A stretch of 64,000 nt of DNA from NCBI GenBank assembly GCA_030428615.1, contig JAUIDN010000008.1:56232-120231 (forward strand), in the 5' to 3' direction. The notes beneath the pieces were generated by a model that saw only the letters and a list, made by a program, of their open reading frames with translations, did no database searches and had not been told where the DNA came from. The translations under genes and the position numbers were made by a program. Of the stretch, positions 61,789 to 64,000 are shown in pieces. This DNA is from Alphaproteobacteria bacterium. Lineage in GTDB: Bacteria > Pseudomonadota > Alphaproteobacteria > Sphingomonadales > Emcibacteraceae. Numbering within the stretch: position 1 is the stretch's first letter; the number at the start of each line of letters is the position of its first letter.

Positions 61789-62469
61789 ATGTCCATGAAT
61801 CTGGATAATCAATCCCCACTGCTGCTAGTAACTGACCTTAGCCATAAATATGGCAGCAAACAGGTCTTATCCATAAATAGATGGGCATTAATACCACATG
61901 AGCATCAATTGCTCCTCGGGCCATCCGGAAGTGGGAAAACTACTTTACTCGGAATTTTATCGGGTCTGTTGCGTCCAACCAAGGGTGCTGTCACAGCTAT
62001 AAATACAGCACTTACAGACCTATCAATCAGCGATTTGTCATCTTTCAGAGCCCGGAATTTTGGGTTTGTGTTTCAGGACCATCATCTGGTCTCCAGTCTA
62101 ACAGTTAGCCAAAATTTGACACTGTCTCGACACCTAGCTGATTTACCAGAAGACCCGGAATGGTCGGACTATCTTCTCAACCATCTTGGATTAAGGGAAT
62201 ACAAAAATACAAAACCTGATCGATTAAGTCACGGCGAAGCTCAACGCGCCGCTATTGCACGGGCCGCTATTACCCGCCCCCCATTGTTGCTGGCGGATGA
62301 GCCCACATCATCACTCGATGATGACAATGCTATTCTGGTTATGGAGCTACTTAAAACCCTGAGTGAAGAAGCGGGCTCAACGATGCTGGTAGCGAGCCAC
62401 GACTCCCGTGTTAAACCGTTTTTCTCCAAATCGTTAATACTGGATAAACCGCAGGAGGTCTCACAATGA
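61789..62469 (+). CDS. ABC transporter ATP-binding protein (LolD/MacB-like)
   Basis: A 226-residue ATPase with Walker A (GPSGSGKTTLLG), Q-loop FVFQDHHLV, signature LSHGEAQRAAIARA, Walker B LLLADEPTSSLD and switch histidine in LVASHD. The sequence is closest to the LolD/MacB/FtsE type that pairs with FtsX-like permeases, and the next gene is one. It follows the MerC gene after 13 bases and overlaps the permease by four (ATGA). Confidence 0.92.
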   Translation: MSMNLDNQSPLLLVTDLSHKYGSKQVLSINRWALIPHEHQLLLGPSGSGKTTLLGILSGLLRPTKGAVTAINTALTDLSISDLSSFRARNFGFVFQDHHLVSSLTVSQNLTLSRHLADLPEDPEWSDYLLNHLGLREYKNTKPDRLSHGEAQRAAIARAAITRPPLLLADEPTSSLDDDNAILVMELLKTLSEEAGSTMLVASHDSRVKPFFSKSLILDKPQEVSQ

Positions 62470-63776
62470 AGCGGTACAAGCTAAAATTAATATGGGCGAA
62501 TATTGTCGCACGACAACTGCCAACCGCCCTGACGATTGCCACGCTGGCAGCGGCTGTTTCATTAATATCCATTATGATACAATTTTCAAACCATACCAGC
62601 GAACGACTGTCACGAGACTTGGCCGGAGTTGACCTTGTGGTCGGGGCCAAAGGCAGTCCATTGCAACTCATTTTATCAAGCCTTCTTCATATCGATATTC
62701 CAACCGGCAACATTCCACTTTCAGAAGCACAGACCATAATGCATGATCCACTCAGTAAAACAGCCGTACCACTAGCGTTGGGTGATAGTTTTCGTGGGTT
62801 TCGTATCGTTGGTACGAACACCGACTTTCTAGATTTGTATCATACGACGCTTGAAAAGGGTGGGGTATGGACAAAACCGCAGCAGGTAGTCGTTGGGGCA
62901 GAAGTTTCCAGACAACTTAATATGCAAATCGGACAAAAATTCGTTGGCGCGCATGGTCTCTCATACAGTGATGCTGACCTCGCCACCCATGACCATGCAG
63001 CTTACGAAGTTGTTGGTGTGCTCGGGCCACAAGCCAGCATTGTTGACCGGTTGATCCTCACCTCTATTGATAGTGTGTGGCATGCCCATGATGAGCAAGT
63101 TTCGGATGACACAGAACACAGTCATGAAACGGTAAATAATCATTAAGAAAATCATCACCATGTACATGAGCACGGCCATGAGCAGGGCGCAGAAACCCTT
63201 TCCAATCTAAAAACGATGGATGCTACAGGTAAAGAGGTGACTGCTTTATTAGTACAGTACACATCACCAGTGGCAGCGGTAAGGATGCCACGAGCGATTA
63301 ATGAACGGATAGGACTTCAGGCAGCTTCACCAGCCCTTGAGATTACCAGACTTTATAATATATCATCCGGCCTGACGGATGCAGGAAAATTACTGGCAAT
63401 CATCATGACAATCATCGGGGGTTTAAGCATTTTTGTTGCGTTCAGCAATGCAGCGGTGAGCAAAATGTATGATATCGCACTACTACGAGCGATGGGTGCA
63501 AAACCACGCGATGTTTTCAAACAACAGCTATATGAAGGGATACTCATTGCCTCACTCAGTGGAGTTTTAGGAGTTGGTATAGCACACTTAGTAATATCTG
63601 TGTCAGCAGCAGTATATGATCCGCTGGCCGTTTTTGGTCTAACCGGTACTGCTTTTTATTTACAGGAAATTTACCTGTTAATCGGGACTGTTATTGTGGG
63701 CATACTCGCGGCTACTTGGCCAGCAATTGGCAGCTATAAAGTTGATCCAATGTTGCTTCTTAAAGGAGGGCGTTGA
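62466..63776 (+). pseudogene. FtsX/MacB-like ABC permease interrupted by one in-frame TAA
   Basis: Two parts in the same frame, 62466-63146 and about 63147-63776, form one permease of 436 codons. The first part has the N-terminal membrane helix and the extracytoplasmic MacB-type domain (VVVGAEVSRQLNMQIGQKF). The second has the three-helix FtsX domain (LAIIMTIIGGLSIFVAFSNAAV and IALLRAMGAKPRDVF). The TAA at 63144-63146 lies in a His-rich loop (DTEHSHETVNNH before it; ENHHHVHEHGHEQG after). Apart from that codon the frame is intact, so the mutation is recent, or a sequencing error, or both halves are made separately. Confidence 0.85.
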
Positions 63777-63777
63777 T

Positions 63778-64000
63778 ATGCGTATTACCTTTTTATCACT
63801 TATCTTGATCATAAATATGATGTCAGCTGCAATGACTATAGAACTGAGACCACTAGAACAAGAGCAGCTTGACCTGGAAGATGAATGGGGTCAGATATGG
63901 CGTCCAGCTCCTACACCACCGGGGGCTCTGGATTGGAATACACTGATCAATGTTAAAATTAAGAAAAAATCGGTTGGTGACCCCTATTACGATATTCCCA
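63778..64000 (+). CDS. DUF3299-like exported protein (partial)
   Basis: Open to the window end (74 codons seen). A signal peptide (ITFLSLILIINMMSAAMT) is followed by LEDEWGQIWRPAPTPPGALDWNTL, which resembles the start of DUF3299 proteins found with such ABC transporters. GGAGGG lies ten bases ahead of the ATG, one base after the permease stop. The function is unknown. The neighbourhood suggests metal handling in the periplasm. Confidence 0.7.
   Translation, partial: MRITFLSLILIINMMSAAMTIELRPLEQEQLDLEDEWGQIWRPAPTPPGALDWNTLINVKIKKKSVGDPYYDIP

Noticed and set aside
63144..63146. Programmed readthrough or recoding at the permease stop
   Set aside because: The codon is TAA, not the TGA used for selenocysteine, and no downstream stem-loop or slippery site is evident. 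Mutation or error is simpler.

Overview
This window is ordinary alphaproteobacterial chromosome interrupted by several accessory patches. Three things point to Alphaproteobacteria. The run rpoZ-rsh-pyrE-(DUF2062)-pdxJ-acpS-lepB-rnc-era is the conserved alphaproteobacterial order. There is a single RelA/SpoT-type enzyme. sdhE, DUF2336, DUF502 and PdxJ proteins are also present. The DNA is AT-leaning with AT-rich spacers. The order and family cannot be fixed from sequence alone.

1-14 kb: the end of an MmgE/PrpD-like gene, a coupled sfsA-map-radC run, a CinA-like protein, tRNA-Leu(UAA), two DUF2336 paralogues bracketing a soluble PAS histidine kinase and nadK, a lone FlgC-like rod protein, and sdhE-mfd. 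14-27 kb: recG, rsmJ, DUF502, and a convincing bacterial sphingolipid locus. On the minus strand it encodes an acyl-AMP ligase, a CerR-like dehydrogenase, an acyl carrier protein and serine palmitoyltransferase. A diacylglycerol-kinase-like protein without the GGDGT motif is encoded convergently. Next to it an lptF-lptG pair runs into a GNAT-fold protein that is a candidate ceramide synthase. 27-39 kb: recX, transporters, an EF-hand protein, dapA-smpB-UDG, a retinol-saturase-like flavoprotein carrying half a ferredoxin-reductase domain, a Tat-exported aminotransferase, a repeat-rich secreted protein, a metallo-beta-lactamase-fold enzyme, a family 5 UDG and an NYN protein.

39-51 kb: folK, the rpoZ-to-era block, arginase with a divergent Lrp regulator, and a TonB-dependent receptor whose promoter carries a Zur-like operator. 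51-56 kb is an accessory patch. It holds a RAYT transposase element with 27-bp inverted repeats, a HlyC-family toxin acyltransferase with no toxin gene, a second copy of that gene with an in-frame internal deletion, unknown exported proteins, and two truncated reading frames that end exactly at the repeat element. 56-60 kb: gatCAB and a small Sel1 protein.

60.3 kb to the end looks like an island at tRNA-Ser(GCU). The 3' end of the tRNA is duplicated 161 bp downstream. A possible integrase stub and a DUF418 fragment follow. Then comes an operon of MerC-like protein, LolD-like ATPase, FtsX-like permease (broken by one in-frame TAA) and a DUF3299 protein. It sits behind a consensus promoter with a perfect 20-bp Zur-like palindrome. 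The two Zur-like operators, about 12 kb apart, suggest a shared zinc response linking the receptor and the island operon.
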